A stretch of DNA of 64,000 nt from Microbacterium salitolerans (lineage in GTDB: Bacteria; Actinomycetota; Actinomycetes; Actinomycetales; Microbacteriaceae), in NCBI RefSeq assembly GCF_019720895.1, contig NZ_JAHKSH010000004.1, positions 186,001 through 250,000 of the forward strand. Direction: 5' to 3'. Positions 57,287 to 64,000 of the stretch are shown here, piece after piece (within the stretch, counting starts at the first letter, position 1; every line of letters starts with the position of its first letter). Below the pieces are notes generated by a model. The model saw nothing but the letters and a program-made list of their open reading frames with translations, was not told where the DNA came from and did no database searches. The position numbers and the translations under genes were made by a program.

Positions 57287-58267
57287 ATGGCACTTCGATG
57301 GGGAATCCTCGCGACCGGCGGCATCGCGCACGCCTTCACCTCCGACCTCCGCACGGCCGGACTCGACGTCGCGGCGGTGGGCTCGCGCACGCAGGCGTCT
57401 GCCGACGCCTTCGCGGCTCAGTTCGACATCCCGCACGCGCACGGTTCCTACGAGGATCTGGTCGCGGATCCATCCGTCGACATCATCTACGTCGCGACGC
57501 CGCACCCGCAGCACCGTCACGCGGCGGGCCTCGCGCTCGAAGCGGGCAAGCACGTGCTCGTCGAGAAGGCGTTCACGGTGACCCGTCGCGAGGCCGAGGA
57601 GCTGCGCGCGATCGCCGCCGCCCGCGGACTCCTCGCGATGGAGGCGATGTGGACGCGCTACCTGCCGCACATGCGCCGGATCCGCGAGATCCTCGACGCG
57701 GGAACGCTCGGCGAGGTGCGCGCGGTGTTCGCCGATCACATGCAGGCGCTCCCCACCGACCCGCTGCACCGTCTCAATGCGCTCGATCTCGGAGGCGGGG
57801 CGCTCCTCGACCTCGGCATCTACCCCGTGTCGTTCGTGTGGGATGTGCTCGGCGCACCCGCCACGATCCAGGCGACCGCGCGACTCGGTGAGACCGGAGC
57901 CGACACGGAGATCGCGACGCTCATGACCCACGCGTCCGGCGCCGTCTCCACGACGTTGTCCTCGTCGCGCGGCGCGGGCCCCAACACCGCGCACATCGTC
58001 GGCTCCGACGCGCGGATCGACATCGAGCGCGTCTGGTTCGCGCAGGCATCGTTCACGGTCACCGCGCGCGACGGAACCGTCATCGAGCGCTACGAGGAGC
58101 GCGCCGACGGACGCGGCATGTTCTTCCAGGCGCTCGCGGCGGAGCGGGTCGTCGCGAACGGGGAGGGCGCTCCTGCCGAGCTGCCGATCGACGAGACGGT
58201 CGAGATCATGGGCGCTCTCGACGAGATGCGCCGACAGATCGGACTCGCCTATCCCGGCGAGCAGTGA
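57287..58267 (+). CDS. Gfo/Idh/MocA-family oxidoreductase
   Basis: A 326-residue NAD(P)-dependent sugar dehydrogenase-like protein. The Rossmann loop is LRWGILATGGIAHAFTSDL; the EKP motif appears as HVLVEKAFTV, with Ala for Pro. The C-terminal alpha/beta domain has GGGALLDLGIYPVSFVWDV with the usual Asp and nearby Tyr. Substrates in this family include inositols, glucose-fructose and trans-dihydrodiols. It lies between the two halves of the pectin locus but has its own leaderless promoter, so a role in pectin metabolism is only suggestive. Confidence 0.88.
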   Translation: MALRWGILATGGIAHAFTSDLRTAGLDVAAVGSRTQASADAFAAQFDIPHAHGSYEDLVADPSVDIIYVATPHPQHRHAAGLALEAGKHVLVEKAFTVTRREAEELRAIAAARGLLAMEAMWTRYLPHMRRIREILDAGTLGEVRAVFADHMQALPTDPLHRLNALDLGGGALLDLGIYPVSFVWDVLGAPATIQATARLGETGADTEIATLMTHASGAVSTTLSSSRGAGPNTAHIVGSDARIDIERVWFAQASFTVTARDGTVIERYEERADGRGMFFQALAAERVVANGEGAPAELPIDETVEIMGALDEMRRQIGLAYPGEQ

Positions 58268-58278
58268 GGCGCCCGGCG

Positions 58279-58284
58279 TAGTGT
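58279..58284 (+). promoter_or_regulatory. -10 box of the NYN gene (leaderless)
   Basis: TAGTGT-N7-ATG. The GGAGG between is only 1 nt from the ATG, too near to act as a normal ribosome site. Confidence 0.4.
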
Positions 58285-58291
58285 CGGAGGC

Positions 58292-59320
58292 ATGACCCAG
58301 ACCCATGACGACGGCCGTGTCGCCGTCTACCTCGACTTCGACAACATCGTCATGAGCTGGTACGACCGTGTCCACGGTCGCAACTCGTACAATCGCGACC
58401 GCGCGCGCATCGCGGAGAATCCGACGGAGCCGGAGATCGCCGAGAAGCTCGCGGCCGCGACCGTCGACGTCGGAGCGATCATCGACTTCGCCGCGAGCTA
58501 CGGAACCCTGGTGCTCACTCGCGCCTACGCCGACTGGTCGTCGCCCGTGAACGCGATCTACCGCCGCCAGCTCGTCGCGCGCGCCGTCGATCTCGTCCAG
58601 CTGTTCCCCGCCGCCGCATACGCGAAGAACGGCGCCGACATCCGCCTCGCCGTCGACACGGTCGAAGACATGTTCCGGCTCCCCGACCTCACGCACGTCG
58701 CGATCGTGGCGGGCGACAGCGACTACGTGCCGCTCGCGCAGCGCTGCAAGCGGCTCGGTCGCTACGTGATCGGCGTCGGCGTCGCGGGCTCGACCGCGAA
58801 GTCCCTCGCGGCGGCCTGCGACGCATTCGAGCCGTACGACACGCTCCCCGGCGTCCCCGAGCTGCCGAAGGCGCAGAAGCAGGAGCAGAAGCGGCGCGAG
58901 CAGCCGAAGTCCGAGGAGCCGGCCGAGGAGAAGGCCGAGGAGAAGCCCGACGACAAGCCCGAGCAGAAGCCGACGCGCCGACGCCGCGCACAGAAGCCCG
59001 CGGAATCGCCGGCTCCCGCGGAGGCGCCCGAGCCGGCGCATGACGACACGGTGATCGCGTTCGATCAGGCGCCGCCCGAGGACCTGCACGCCGTCGCCAC
59101 GAACCTCCTCGAGCGCGCGCTGCGCGTCGGGCAGGACAAGGGCGACGATCAGGGCTTCCGCTACGCGTCCGCCGTGAAGCAGCACATCCGCCGCATGGAT
59201 CCGTCCTTCAGCGAGAAGGCGCTGGGATACCGCTCGTTCAATGACTTCCTCACCTCGCGCGACACACTCGCGGAGGTGCAGGAGGACGGGCACGAGCGAC
59301 TCGTGCGCCTGAAGCAGTAG
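58292..59320 (+). CDS. NYN (PIN-like) ribonuclease with OST-HTH/LOTUS domain
   Basis: A 342-residue protein. The NYN domain (about 8-175) carries the acidic residues of the PIN-like site: AVYLDFDNIVMSWYD, LTRAYADWSSP, NGADIRLAVDTVEDM and VAIVAGDSDYVPLAQR. A Lys/Glu/Pro-rich linker (about 190-255) follows. The C-terminal 80 residues (LLERALRVGQDKGDDQGF, IRRMDPSFSEKALGYRSF) fit an OST-HTH/LOTUS RNA-binding module. An RNA nuclease or RNA-binding factor is the likely role. It is unrelated to its carbohydrate neighbours. Confidence 0.85.
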   Translation: MTQTHDDGRVAVYLDFDNIVMSWYDRVHGRNSYNRDRARIAENPTEPEIAEKLAAATVDVGAIIDFAASYGTLVLTRAYADWSSPVNAIYRRQLVARAVDLVQLFPAAAYAKNGADIRLAVDTVEDMFRLPDLTHVAIVAGDSDYVPLAQRCKRLGRYVIGVGVAGSTAKSLAAACDAFEPYDTLPGVPELPKAQKQEQKRREQPKSEEPAEEKAEEKPDDKPEQKPTRRRRAQKPAESPAPAEAPEPAHDDTVIAFDQAPPEDLHAVATNLLERALRVGQDKGDDQGFRYASAVKQHIRRMDPSFSEKALGYRSFNDFLTSRDTLAEVQEDGHERLVRLKQ

Positions 59321-59353
59321 CTCCCGCCCCGCCGTCGCGGTCGTCGACAGCGG

Positions 59354-59365
59354 GGAATCGGTTTC
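59354..59365. promoter_or_regulatory. LacI-type operator 1, uptake operon
   Basis: GGAAT-CG-GTTTC, 10 of 12 to GAAACCGGTTTC. It lies 9 nt upstream of the -35 box. Confidence 0.5.
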
Positions 59366-59374
59366 TCTCCCACC

Positions 59375-59403
59375 TTGCCGCTCCTCAGCTCCGCTGTTAC
59401 GAT
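59375..59403 (+). promoter_or_regulatory. Promoter of the carbohydrate uptake operon
   Basis: TTGCCG (59375-59380), a 17-nt spacer, TACGAT (59398-59403). It is flanked by operator-like sites on both sides, allowing cooperative or looping repression. Confidence 0.65.
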
Positions 59404-59408
59404 CCTCG

Positions 59409-59420
59409 GAAACCGGTTAC
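59409..59420. promoter_or_regulatory. LacI-type operator 2, uptake operon
   Basis: GAAAC-CG-GTTAC, 11 of 12 to the consensus, starting 5 nt after the -10 box: the same position relative to the promoter as the site at 57187. Confidence 0.65.
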
Positions 59421-59476
59421 TCGGAATCCCATCCGAGGACCTCCGACTCGAAGACGAGCAGCAGGAAGGCATGCCG

Positions 59477-59515
59477 ATGACGGTATCCACTGATCCGATG
59501 GGATCCATCGCGTGA
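59477..59515 (+). CDS. 12-codon leader peptide before the permease
   Basis: MTVSTDPMGSIA ends in a TGA that overlaps the permease GTG as GTGA. AGGAAGG lies 7 nt before this ATG. A second in-frame ATG two codons upstream (59471) is too close to that site. The permease itself has no Shine-Dalgarno, so the leader may deliver ribosomes to it. The sequence has no attenuation codon bias or hairpin that I can see. Confidence 0.45.
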   Translation: MTVSTDPMGSIA

Positions 59516-60501
59516 GCGCCCCCGTCGCTGCACGGCTCGAGGCGACCAGCCTCGACGACACGTCGACGATCGGGCCGACGGGGCCGACAGGGCCGCGACG
59601 ACGTCGCATGCCGGCCATCTGGCGTCATAAGGCGCTCTATCTCATGGCGATCCCGGGCATCGCATACTTCCTCATCTTCAAGTACCTCCCCATGGGAGGC
59701 CTCATCATCGCCTTCCAGGACTTCTCCCCCTTCCTCGGGATCTTCGGAAGTCCCTGGGTCGGTTTCGAGCACTTCATCCGGTTCTTCACGACCGACACGT
59801 TCATGATGCTGCTCAGCAACACGGTGATCATCTCGCTGCTCCTGCTGCTCTTCGCGTTCCCGATGCCGATCATCCTCGCGCTCCTCCTCAACGAGGTTCG
59901 CACGCGCGTCTTCCAGCGGTCGATCCAGACGGTCATCTACCTGCCGCACTTCATGTCGTGGGTCATCGTCGTGTCGCTGTTCTACGTGCTCTTCACGACC
60001 GATGGCGGCAGCATCAACAACCTCATCGTGTCGCTCGGCGGCGAGCCCGTGGCGTTCCTGACGGATCCCGACTGGCTCCGCCCCATGTACGTCATCCAGG
60101 AGGTCTGGAAGACGGCCGGCTGGGGAACGATCGTGTACCTCGCGGCGATGACGGCAGTCGATCTCCAGCTCTACGAAGCGGCCGAGATCGACGGCGCGGG
60201 CCGCTGGCGTCAGACCTGGCACATCACACTTCCGGCGATCCGCCCGACGATCATCGTGATGTTCATCCTCGCCATCGGCGACTTCCTCGAACTCGGATTC
60301 GAGCACATGTTCCTCGTCCTCAACTCGCTCAACCGCGAGGTCGGCGAGATCTTCGACACGTACGTCTACACGACCGGGATCCAGAACGGCCAGCTGAGCT
60401 ACGCGGCGGCGGTCGGGCTGTTCAAGGGCCTCGTCGGCCTGCTCCTCGTGGTGATGGCGAACAGGATGGCGAAGCGCTTCGGCGAGGAGGGCGTGTACTG
60501 A
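59512..60501 (+). CDS. Carbohydrate ABC transporter permease, LplB/YteP-like
   Basis: A 329-residue CUT1-type permease with six helices after a basic cytoplasmic N-terminus. IFKYLPMGGLIIAFQDFSP is the hallmark of the LplB/YteP group that imports oligogalacturonides and related saccharides. The EAA loop is YEAAEIDGAGRWRQTWHIT. It pairs with a distant MsmX-type ATPase not in the window. The GTG at 59512 is coupled to the leader peptide; an ATG at 59608 would also keep all helices. Its stop overlaps the next ATG (TGATG). Confidence 0.9.
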   Translation: MSAPVAARLEATSLDDTSTIGPTGPTGPRRRRMPAIWRHKALYLMAIPGIAYFLIFKYLPMGGLIIAFQDFSPFLGIFGSPWVGFEHFIRFFTTDTFMMLLSNTVIISLLLLLFAFPMPIILALLLNEVRTRVFQRSIQTVIYLPHFMSWVIVVSLFYVLFTTDGGSINNLIVSLGGEPVAFLTDPDWLRPMYVIQEVWKTAGWGTIVYLAAMTAVDLQLYEAAEIDGAGRWRQTWHITLPAIRPTIIVMFILAIGDFLELGFEHMFLVLNSLNREVGEIFDTYVYTTGIQNGQLSYAAAVGLFKGLVGLLLVVMANRMAKRFGEEGVY

Positions 60502-61154
60502 TGTTCTCCTACGAGGGGTTCATGCGGATCAACGCGTTTCTCGCCGCCGGGTACCGCATCCTCTACCTCAACGTGCTGTGGACGGCGACGACGATCCTGG
60601 GCCTCATCGTGTTCGGGTTCGGCCCCGCTTCCTACGCGGTCGCGTCCTACATCGACGGCTGGTTCCGCCGCGGGGACACACCGCCCGTGACCCGCGCGTT
60701 CTTCGCGGCCGTGCGCGCCGACTTCTGGCGTTCCAGCGTGATGGGATGGCTCGTGCTCGGCGCGGGCGCGATCATCGTGACGAACATCTTCTCGGCGACC
60801 GTGTGGGCCATCCAGTTCGTCAACGTCGTCGCACTGTTCGCACTCGTCGTGGCCGGCGCCTACGCGTTCCCCGTCGCAGCCGCGACGGACATCACCGCGA
60901 TCCACCGGCGATTCGGCGCCGCGCTCCTGATCGGCTTCGGATCCCTCCACTGGACCATCATCGCGACGGCCGCCACAGCGGGAGCCGTCTGGCTCCTCTG
61001 GCACGTCGCGCTGCCCCTCCTGGTGCTGTTCGGCATCGGCATCCCCGCAACGGCCATCGGCCTCATCACACGCGGCGTCTTCCGGAGACTCGCCGCCGCT
61101 CCGTCAGAAGTTCCTGTCCCCCACCTCACATCCGCGAGAGGAATCACAGAATGA
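60501..61154 (+). CDS. YesL family (DUF624) membrane protein
   Basis: A 217-residue protein with about five to six helices, starting MFSYEGFMRINAFLAAGYR. The NVLWTATTILGLIVFGFGP segment and FFAAVRADFWRSS match DUF624/YesL, which is found in Bacillus subtilis and others next to rhamnogalacturonan uptake genes (yesOPQ). It stands in the place where the second CUT1 permease usually lies, but it has no EAA loop, so it cannot replace that subunit. Function is unknown. It overlaps both neighbours (TGATG, ATGA). Confidence 0.82.
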   Translation: MFSYEGFMRINAFLAAGYRILYLNVLWTATTILGLIVFGFGPASYAVASYIDGWFRRGDTPPVTRAFFAAVRADFWRSSVMGWLVLGAGAIIVTNIFSATVWAIQFVNVVALFALVVAGAYAFPVAAATDITAIHRRFGAALLIGFGSLHWTIIATAATAGAVWLLWHVALPLLVLFGIGIPATAIGLITRGVFRRLAAAPSEVPVPHLTSARGITE

Positions 61155-62656
61155 AGATCCACCGCAGGTTCGGAATCAGCGTTGCTTCCGCAGCGGTCGC
61201 CGCCGTCGCCCTGACAGGGTGCGGCGCAAGCAGCGGGGCCTCCAGCGGCCCCCTCGAGACCATCAGCTGGATGGCGATGCTCCACACCCCGACCACGCCC
61301 GATCCCGGAGGGCCCGTCGAGACCGCCCTGGAGGACCACACGGGCGCCGACGTCGAGTTCCAGTGGGTGCCGGACGCATCCAAGGACGAGAAGATCAACT
61401 CGGCACTCGCCTCCGACACGCTCGCGCACATCGTCTCGCTGACGGAATCCGACAGCTCGACCGTGCGCAATGCGCTCACGTCCGGCCAGTTCTGGGACGT
61501 CGAGGAGTACCTCGCCGACTACCCGAATCTCGCCGAGATCGATCCCCAGACGCTGGAGGCCGCCCGCATCGACGGCGAGCTCTTCGGCGTTCCGTTCCAG
61601 AAGGTCAAGGCGCGCTACGGCGTGCTCGTGCGGCAGGACTGGCTCGACAACCTCGGCCTCGAGACGCCGCACACGACGGAGGAGCTGGCAGACGTCGCGC
61701 GCGCCTTCGCGACGGAGGATCCGGACGGCAACGGCGAGGACGACACGACGGGGTTCTACGACCGCCTCGAGAGCTTCGACCTCGGATTCCGCTCCCTCAG
61801 CGGCTACTTCGGGGCCGGCGACGTGTTCGAGCTCAACGAGGACGACGAGGTCGTCGCCAGCTTCACGACCGACGCCTTCACGGAGGCCATGGAGTGGTAC
61901 CGCGGCCTGTACGAGGACGGTGCGGTCAACAACGAGTTCGTGACGGTCCAGAAGCAGAACCAGTACGACGGCATCGCCCAGGGCAAGGGCGGAATCGTCG
62001 TCACAGGGCTTTTCGAGGCGAAGAACTTCCAGGCGCTCTCCGAGAGCGCCGACCCCGACACGTCCATGTCGTGGGCGCTCGTCAACGACATGACCCACGA
62101 GGACGTGCCGCGTCGCGTCCTGTCGGATACGAACGGCGGATTCGGCGGCTGGCTCGCCATCCCGAAGTCGAAGGTGCCGAGCGAGGAGGATCTGCGGACC
62201 GTGCTCGACTTCATCGACAAGCTGATGGACGAAGAGGCCTTCGCCGCGATGACGAACGGGATCGAGGGCACGCACTACGAGCTCGACGCCGAGGGCGTCG
62301 TGACGATCCTCGACCAGCCGCTGTGGGAGCAGGAGGTGCAGCCCTATGCCTCCTCGCGCCCGTCCGAGAAGGTCGTCACCTACAGCAGCACGACGGAGTA
62401 CGTCGACGAGGGCAACCAGAAGATGGAGGAGAACGAGGAGTACGCCGTGACGAACGTCGCCCAGTCCCTCACTTCCGAGGCCTACAACGCCCGCTGGACG
62501 GAGGTCGAGCAGACGGCCCGTGACGCGTACAACAAGTACATCGTCGGACAGATCGAGATGGACGAGTACCAGTCGATCATCGACGAGCTCGAGGACGGCG
62601 AGCTGGGCACCATCACCGACGAATTCACTGCGGCGTACGCCGAAGTCAACGGCTGA
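61151..62656 (+). CDS. Sugar-binding lipoprotein of the ABC transporter
   Basis: A 501-residue extracellular solute-binding protein of the LplA/YtcQ type. The signal peptide ends in the lipobox ALTGC (about residue 24), anchoring it to the membrane. The mature protein keeps the family pattern: EDHTGADVEFQWVPDASKD, GVPFQKVKARYGVLVRQDWL and FGGWLAIPKSKVPSEEDL. AGAGGA lies 9 nt before the ATG, which overlaps the yesL-like stop. The ligand is probably an oligogalacturonide by context. Confidence 0.9.
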   Translation: MKIHRRFGISVASAAVAAVALTGCGASSGASSGPLETISWMAMLHTPTTPDPGGPVETALEDHTGADVEFQWVPDASKDEKINSALASDTLAHIVSLTESDSSTVRNALTSGQFWDVEEYLADYPNLAEIDPQTLEAARIDGELFGVPFQKVKARYGVLVRQDWLDNLGLETPHTTEELADVARAFATEDPDGNGEDDTTGFYDRLESFDLGFRSLSGYFGAGDVFELNEDDEVVASFTTDAFTEAMEWYRGLYEDGAVNNEFVTVQKQNQYDGIAQGKGGIVVTGLFEAKNFQALSESADPDTSMSWALVNDMTHEDVPRRVLSDTNGGFGGWLAIPKSKVPSEEDLRTVLDFIDKLMDEEAFAAMTNGIEGTHYELDAEGVVTILDQPLWEQEVQPYASSRPSEKVVTYSSTTEYVDEGNQKMEENEEYAVTNVAQSLTSEAYNARWTEVEQTARDAYNKYIVGQIEMDEYQSIIDELEDGELGTITDEFTAAYAEVNG

Positions 62657-62678
62657 CCGGGCGATGAGGGAGCGACAG

Positions 62679-63965
62679 GTGCAGAGCGCGACAGCGACAT
62701 CGACGCCGCGAGATGAGCTCGAGACCGAGCGCATCCAGACGGCGATCGACCGGGCGGCGGACGCCGGCGGAGGGGTCGTCATGATTCCCCCCGGGGTCCA
62801 CCGCACGGGCGCTCTGCGCCTGCGCTCCCGCATCGAGCTGCGGATCGAGCAGGGGGCGACGCTGCAGTTCGTCAGCGACCCCTCGCTCTATCCGCCCGTC
62901 GAGGCGAGCTGGGAAGGCGCCCCGACGACGATCCACTCGCCGTGCCTCTGGGCCCACGGGGAGACCGACGTCTCGATCACCGGTCTCGGCACGATCGACG
63001 GCGGCGGCGAGACCTGGTGGCGCACGTTCCGCGAGGACCGCGAGGCCCTCGCGTTCCCGCGTCCGACCCTCGTCGGACTGCACGAGTCGCGCCGGATCAC
63101 GCTCGACGGCGTGACCCTGCGCAACTCGCCCAGCTGGACCGTGCATCCCCTCCTCTGCGACGACGTGCGCGTGTCGAACGTCCGCATCGTGAATCCGCCC
63201 GACTCGCCGAACACCGACGGCATCGACCCCGAGTCGAGCCGCAACGTGCGCATCACGGGGTGTCATATCGATGTCGGCGACGACTGCATCGCGATCAAGG
63301 CCGGGACCGAGGCCGCCGACGGACCCGGCGCGTGCGAGAACATCGTGATCGCGAACTGCACGATGCTGCGCGGACACGGCGCCGTCGTGATCGGCAGCGA
63401 GATGTCGGGCGGCGTGCGCGGCGTCGTCATCTCGAGCTGCATCTTCGAGGGAACCGACCGCGGGATCCGCGTCAAGACGCGGCGCGGACGCGGCGGCGTC
63501 GTCGAAGACGTCCAGGTGGCGAACGTCATCATGCGCGACGTCGCCTGCCCGATCGTGATCAACCCCTTCTACTTCTGCGGCCCCGAGGGCCAGCTTCCCC
63601 GCGTCTCCGATCGCTCCGCGCTTCCCGTCGACGGCTCTACGCCGATGATCCGGCGGATCCGCCTCGCTCAGGTCTCGGCGACAGATGTGTCGGCCTGCGC
63701 GGGGTTCCTGTCCGGCCTGCCCGAGGCGCCCCTCGAGCACGTCACGCTCGAGGACGTCTCGATCGTCTTCGCGGACGACCCGGTCCCCTCGGTCCCTGCG
63801 ATGGCCGAGGGCGTTCCGGCGATGGCATCCGAGGGGTTCCACGTCGCCTTCGCCCGCGACGTCCGCCTGACCCGCGTCACCGTGACCGGTGCGACGACGG
63901 ATCCCGTGGTCCCCGGTGCCGACGCGGCCCTCCGGCTCGATGAGGTGACGTCCCATGACCGCTGA
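62679..63965 (+). CDS. GH28 polygalacturonase, intracellular
   Basis: A 428-residue right-handed beta helix of family GH28. All four motifs are present: SPNTDGIDPESSRN (two catalytic Asp context), VGDDCIAIKAG (Asp-Asp), RGHGAVVIGSEMSGG (His) and IRVKTRRGRGG (Arg-x-Lys). There is no signal peptide, so it should act on imported oligogalacturonides as an exo-enzyme. The GTG at 62679 is preferred because GAGGGAG lies 6 nt upstream; the ATG at 62664 has none. It starts 22 nt after the binding protein. Confidence 0.92.
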   Translation: MQSATATSTPRDELETERIQTAIDRAADAGGGVVMIPPGVHRTGALRLRSRIELRIEQGATLQFVSDPSLYPPVEASWEGAPTTIHSPCLWAHGETDVSITGLGTIDGGGETWWRTFREDREALAFPRPTLVGLHESRRITLDGVTLRNSPSWTVHPLLCDDVRVSNVRIVNPPDSPNTDGIDPESSRNVRITGCHIDVGDDCIAIKAGTEAADGPGACENIVIANCTMLRGHGAVVIGSEMSGGVRGVVISSCIFEGTDRGIRVKTRRGRGGVVEDVQVANVIMRDVACPIVINPFYFCGPEGQLPRVSDRSALPVDGSTPMIRRIRLAQVSATDVSACAGFLSGLPEAPLEHVTLEDVSIVFADDPVPSVPAMAEGVPAMASEGFHVAFARDVRLTRVTVTGATTDPVVPGADAALRLDEVTSHDR

Positions 63966-64000
63966 CATCGCACCGCACCGCGCTCCTCGCGCGAAGAGCT
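63955..64000 (+). CDS. Start of a further operon gene, possibly the second permease
   Basis: An ATG at 63955 overlaps the end of the GH28 gene by 11 nt and is preceded by GAGGTGA with a 6-nt gap. The 15 visible codons read MTADIAPHRAPRAKS, a basic N-terminus that would fit a CUT1 permease, but there is not enough sequence to identify it. Confidence 0.5.
   Translation, partial: MTADIAPHRAPRAKS

Overview
The window is typical high-GC actinobacterial chromosome, most likely from Microbacteriaceae and close to Microbacterium. Supporting signs are very GC-rich third codon positions, many GTG starts, many apparently leaderless genes (a TANNNT -10 box 6-8 nt before the start codon), monomeric NADP isocitrate dehydrogenase, DUF222-HNH and ECF42/DGPF gene families. 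The conserved order around pth-rplY-prs-glmU, ispE, rsmA-tatD-metG and rsmI/pmt resembles the actinobacterial block known from the Mycobacterium tuberculosis pth-to-pmt region. No rRNA, CRISPR array, insertion sequence or phage was seen. One tRNA gene (Gln, UUG) is present. No gene-free stretch exceeds about 300 bases.

Layout. 0-8.5 kb: housekeeping minus-strand genes pth (partial), rplY, prs and glmU with tRNA-Gln, interrupted by a 37-residue membrane micro-ORF, gnd, a two-component system and a NUDIX hydrolase. 8.5-14.4 kb: MarR regulator with an ABC-F ATPase, an ECF42 sigma factor with its DGPF partner, and a TetR-controlled pair (DUF2798 membrane protein and NAD(P)-binding protein). 14.4-23.9 kb: 5-oxoprolinase genes pxpA and fused pxpBC downstream of ispE and an aldo/keto reductase, an NhaC antiporter, then rsmA-tatD-metG. 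24-29.6 kb: a lipoprotein penicillin-binding protein, and a LysR-linked MHS transporter plus metallo-beta-lactamase-fold hydrolase. 29.5-35.1 kb: a gluconate/idonate catabolic operon (gntP permease, idnO, idnD, FGGY gluconokinase) with a divergent FadR-type regulator. Its product, 6-phosphogluconate, is the substrate of Gnd encoded near the window start. 35.1-42.8 kb: rsmI, an FHA-like protein, protein O-mannosyltransferase, a DkgA-type reductase, a GT4 glycosyltransferase and a GH92 alpha-mannosidase. 42.8-53.4 kb: HrpA, an SOS-boxed DUF222-HNH protein, an OafA-type acyltransferase and Icd.

53.4-64 kb is a pectin-utilisation locus. Two tandem secreted pectate lyases (one fused to a complete pectinesterase, the other to a truncated one) are read leftward. 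A carbohydrate uptake operon (LplB-type permease, YesL/DUF624 protein, binding lipoprotein, cytosolic GH28 polygalacturonase, and the start of another gene) is read rightward. Three similar 12-bp LacI-type operators (consensus GAAACCGGTTTC) sit at the promoters of both operons, so secreted depolymerases, uptake and intracellular hydrolysis appear to form one regulon whose repressor lies outside the window. A Gfo/Idh/MocA oxidoreductase and a NYN-OST-HTH protein lie between them.

The most interesting signals are the operator-defined pectin regulon, the truncated pectate lyase-pectinesterase paralogue, a 12-14 codon leader peptide whose stop overlaps the permease GTG start, a LexA-like box before the HNH gene, and a glmU GTG start that lies one base after the mature 3' end of tRNA-Gln.
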